Shown: in pieces, positions 30,086 to 31,464 of the stretch
Position numbering within the stretch: the stretch's first letter is position 1
Layout: every line of letters begins with the position of its first letter
Source: a virus
DNA: 31,464 nt
IMG/VR virus record: IMGVR_UViG_3300024262_001471
Location: 1-31,464 of that record
Direction: 5' to 3' (one strand)
The notes under the pieces: model-generated
Databases searched by the model: none
Seen by the model: only the letters and a program-made list of their open reading frames with translations
What the model was told of the DNA's origin: nothing
Position numbers and translations under genes: made by a program

Positions 30086-30282
30086 TTGATTACTATATTA
30101 TTTACCTCGCAAAACAGATGCGACCTGATCTAGTAAAGGATGGACTCTTACCTAAGAAACTCCAAGAGTATCTTCTAAGCATAGAGACTTATGCGGCTAA
30201 ATCAGAAGGATCAATCCAATCTAGACAGATTGTAGCTCTTGCTTTAGCCACCTGGGATTTACTTGAGCGAGGTGACATCTAA
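30076..30282 (+). CDS. Hypothetical helical protein, 68 aa
   Basis: A 68-residue helical protein overlapping the previous gene by 10 bases and the next by one. DYYIIYLAKQM, KLQEYLLSIETYAA and SRQIVALALATWDLLER read as three helices. No family is recognised. Its conserved-looking aromatic and leucine pattern supports a folded small protein. Confidence 0.55.
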   Translation: MGVIDYYIIYLAKQMRPDLVKDGLLPKKLQEYLLSIETYAAKSEGSIQSRQIVALALATWDLLERGDI

Positions 30283-30698
30283 TGGACCAATACTTTAACG
30301 ATTACTTAAACTTTAGAATGGATACTGATATGACTGATAACAATAGACGGATAAATGATCAAGAGATTGATTCTTATTACCAGGATTACCTGGACCGATA
30401 CCCTTGGGCTAAAGGAACTAGGAGTAACCTTGAGGAGCCTAACCCTAGGAGTTCTTTTGTCCCTGAGGGCAGTATTGATCCTGATATGGTAAATAACCCA
30501 GACCACTACACTCATAACGGTATAGAGGCTATTAATGTTATAGAAGCAAAGCTAACTGGTGAGCAGTATGAAGGTTATCTCCAAGGCTCAACTATGAAAT
30601 ATCTTTTGCGGAGTAATTATAAAGGTAAGAGGGACGAAGACTTGAAGAAGGCACAATGGTACTTGAACGCTTTAGTGAATAACAATAACCCATCTTAG
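30282..30698 (+). CDS. DUF3310 protein
   Basis: A 138-residue protein. The C-terminal half matches DUF3310: NPDHYTHNGIEAINVIEA, then YLQGSTMKYLLRSNYKGKR and DLKKAQWYLNAL. The family is nearly confined to phages and is of unknown function. The N-terminal 60 residues are tyrosine- and aspartate-rich with no recognised domain. It overlaps its upstream neighbour by one base. Confidence 0.85.
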   Translation: MDQYFNDYLNFRMDTDMTDNNRRINDQEIDSYYQDYLDRYPWAKGTRSNLEEPNPRSSFVPEGSIDPDMVNNPDHYTHNGIEAINVIEAKLTGEQYEGYLQGSTMKYLLRSNYKGKRDEDLKKAQWYLNALVNNNNPS

Positions 30699-31190
30699 AT
30701 GTTTTACGATACATCCTGCTACCCATTTACGAAAAAGCTTGAGGATAACTGGGAAGAAATCCTTGTCGAATACCAGAATTTAAAATCTGGGGCAATTCCC
30801 TATCCTGAGACTCATTTGTATGAAGGGGAGTGGGATGTGTTTCCATTCTTATTCTTTGGTGAGATCTTCTTCGATAACTGTAGTAGCTGCCCCAAAACCT
30901 GGGGTGTGTTAGGTGATCTCCCAGGATTAAAGACCGCCAGCTTCTCTATTTTGAGAGCAAACACTAAAATTTCGCCCCACACAGGATTTACAAAGAAAGT
31001 ATTAAGATGCCATCTTTCTCTAAAAATTCCTGACTCCTGTGCTATAATGGTAGGGGACGAGGAGTGGACTTGGCAAGAGGGCAAGTGCTTCGTCTTTGAC
31101 GATACTGTTTGGCATTCAGCTTATAATGCTAGTAACCAAGATAGAGTTGTATTACTCTTAGATTTTGAAAAAACCAACAAAGAATCATGA
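30699..31190 (+). CDS. Aspartyl/asparaginyl beta-hydroxylase-like 2OG-Fe(II) oxygenase
   Basis: A 163-residue protein of the Asp/Asn hydroxylase fold. ISPHTGFTKKVLRCHLSL carries iron ligand H94 and R103 of the 'HxG...R.H' motif, and FDDTVWHSAYNASNQDRVVLL carries H139 and the oxoglutarate-binding R149. PKTWGVLGDLPG matches the segment before the core. It should hydroxylate a protein side chain or small molecule with O2 and 2-oxoglutarate. It is the second such enzyme in the window. It starts directly at the upstream stop and ends in an ATGA overlap. Confidence 0.85.
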   Translation: MFYDTSCYPFTKKLEDNWEEILVEYQNLKSGAIPYPETHLYEGEWDVFPFLFFGEIFFDNCSSCPKTWGVLGDLPGLKTASFSILRANTKISPHTGFTKKVLRCHLSLKIPDSCAIMVGDEEWTWQEGKCFVFDDTVWHSAYNASNQDRVVLLLDFEKTNKES

Positions 31191-31464
31191 AATTAAGTGA
31201 ATTAGCATTAGTATGTGGTATTGTGGTGCCACCCATAGCCTTCGCCACTAGTAACTTCTCCCAGAACCCAGAAGGGTTTATCCCTATGTGGTCAGAGCAG
31301 AAGGGTAAAGGGTACGAGACTACCCTTATCAATACTCACCAAATTATTAGCATTACACCTATTTTTGATCCTGCTCTAGTATTGTCTAGGGTGCGTAACC
31401 CAAGATCTGAATACTTAGATGTTACCTTCTCCGATGGTACAAGGCTAACTGTTGATGAGCAGTA
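31187..31464 (+). CDS. Exported hypothetical protein, 3' end outside the window
   Basis: The gene starts in an ATGA overlap with the upstream stop and is open to the window edge, giving 92 visible residues. MKLSELALVCGIVVPPIAFA is a short signal-peptide-like start with possible cleavage after AFA. The following part (TTLINTHQIISITPIFDP, then YLDVTFSDGTRLTVDEQ) looks beta-rich. The family is unknown, since the C-terminal part is missing. Confidence 0.6.
   Translation, partial: MKLSELALVCGIVVPPIAFATSNFSQNPEGFIPMWSEQKGKGYETTLINTHQIISITPIFDPALVLSRVRNPRSEYLDVTFSDGTRLTVDEQ

Noticed and set aside
31041-31048. TATAAT-like box inside the aspartyl-hydroxylase gene
   Set aside because: It is within conserved coding sequence (CAIMVG), no gene start or open frame follows at promoter distance.
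1-31464. CRISPR array, insertion sequence, integrase or homing endonuclease
   Set aside because: No regularly spaced repeats, transposase or integrase motifs, or inverted-repeat ends were seen anywhere in the window.

Overview
The window is a stretch of a tailed-bacteriophage genome with a T4-type replication and recombination core. It is very densely packed, every supported gene is on the + strand, neighbouring genes commonly overlap by 1 to 26 bases (often ATGA), and there is no gene-free stretch over 300 bases. Phage hallmarks are an SbcD/SbcC (gp47/gp46-like) pair, a DnaB-type helicase, a gp32-like zinc ssDNA-binding protein, a RecA/UvsX-like recombinase, phage nucleotide-metabolism genes (class II ribonucleotide reductase, MazG, dCMP deaminase), DUF932 and DUF3310 proteins and a tRNA cluster. 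No capsid, tail or packaging genes are visible, so this is an early/middle region of a larger genome. The host cannot be named from the sequence. The base composition is moderately AT-rich, and the three tRNAs read the A/T-ending codons AUA, UUA and AGA, which suggests the phage supplements a host pool that reads them poorly.

Region 1 (1-8452) is replication and recombination: SbcD-like nuclease (5' truncated), SbcC-like ATPase, AdoCbl-dependent ribonucleotide reductase, a zinc-ribbon protein, the replicative helicase, a HExxH metallopeptidase-like protein, two small proteins (the second possibly UvsY-like), the ssDNA-binding protein behind its own promoter, and a lipoprotein with a strongly acidic tail. 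It closes with a convincing rho-independent terminator at 8453-8487.

Region 2 (8493-21955) is an uninterrupted glycan island of about 13.5 kb and 17 genes: eight glycosyltransferases or glycosyltransferase-like proteins (GT-B, GT-A and a probable GT61-like member), a phosphoribulokinase/uridine-kinase-type kinase, a class II aldolase, a HAD-like phosphatase, two methyltransferases (TylF- and FkbM-type), a short GDPD-like phosphodiesterase, a tandem two-domain nucleotidyltransferase, and GDP-L-fucose synthase plus GDP-mannose 4,6-dehydratase. The last two should give the phage GDP-L-fucose from GDP-mannose; the rest could build and decorate a glycan on virion proteins or on the host surface.

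Region 3 (21962-31464) returns to phage metabolism: MazG-like pyrophosphohydrolase, a second zinc ribbon, the RecA-like recombinase, DUF932, several small unknowns, a prolyl-4-hydroxylase-like oxygenase, a ClpA/ClpC-type AAA+ unfoldase that keeps a ClpP-docking-like loop, tRNA-Ile(UAU), tRNA-Leu(UAA) and tRNA-Arg(UCU), a secreted parallel beta-helix protein, dCMP deaminase, a membrane-anchored small protein, DUF3310, an aspartyl/asparaginyl-hydroxylase-like protein and a truncated exported protein.

Sigma70-like promoters are visible at several transcription-unit boundaries. In three of them (MazG, recA, beta-helix) the TATAAT box ends exactly 5 bases before the ATG, which implies leaderless or nearly leaderless mRNAs. 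The most notable leads are this promoter architecture, the phage unfoldase that may borrow host ClpP, the PRK-like kinase with an aldolase and a phosphatase, the half-degenerate duplicated nucleotidyltransferase, the exported beta-helix protein and the atypical tRNAs.
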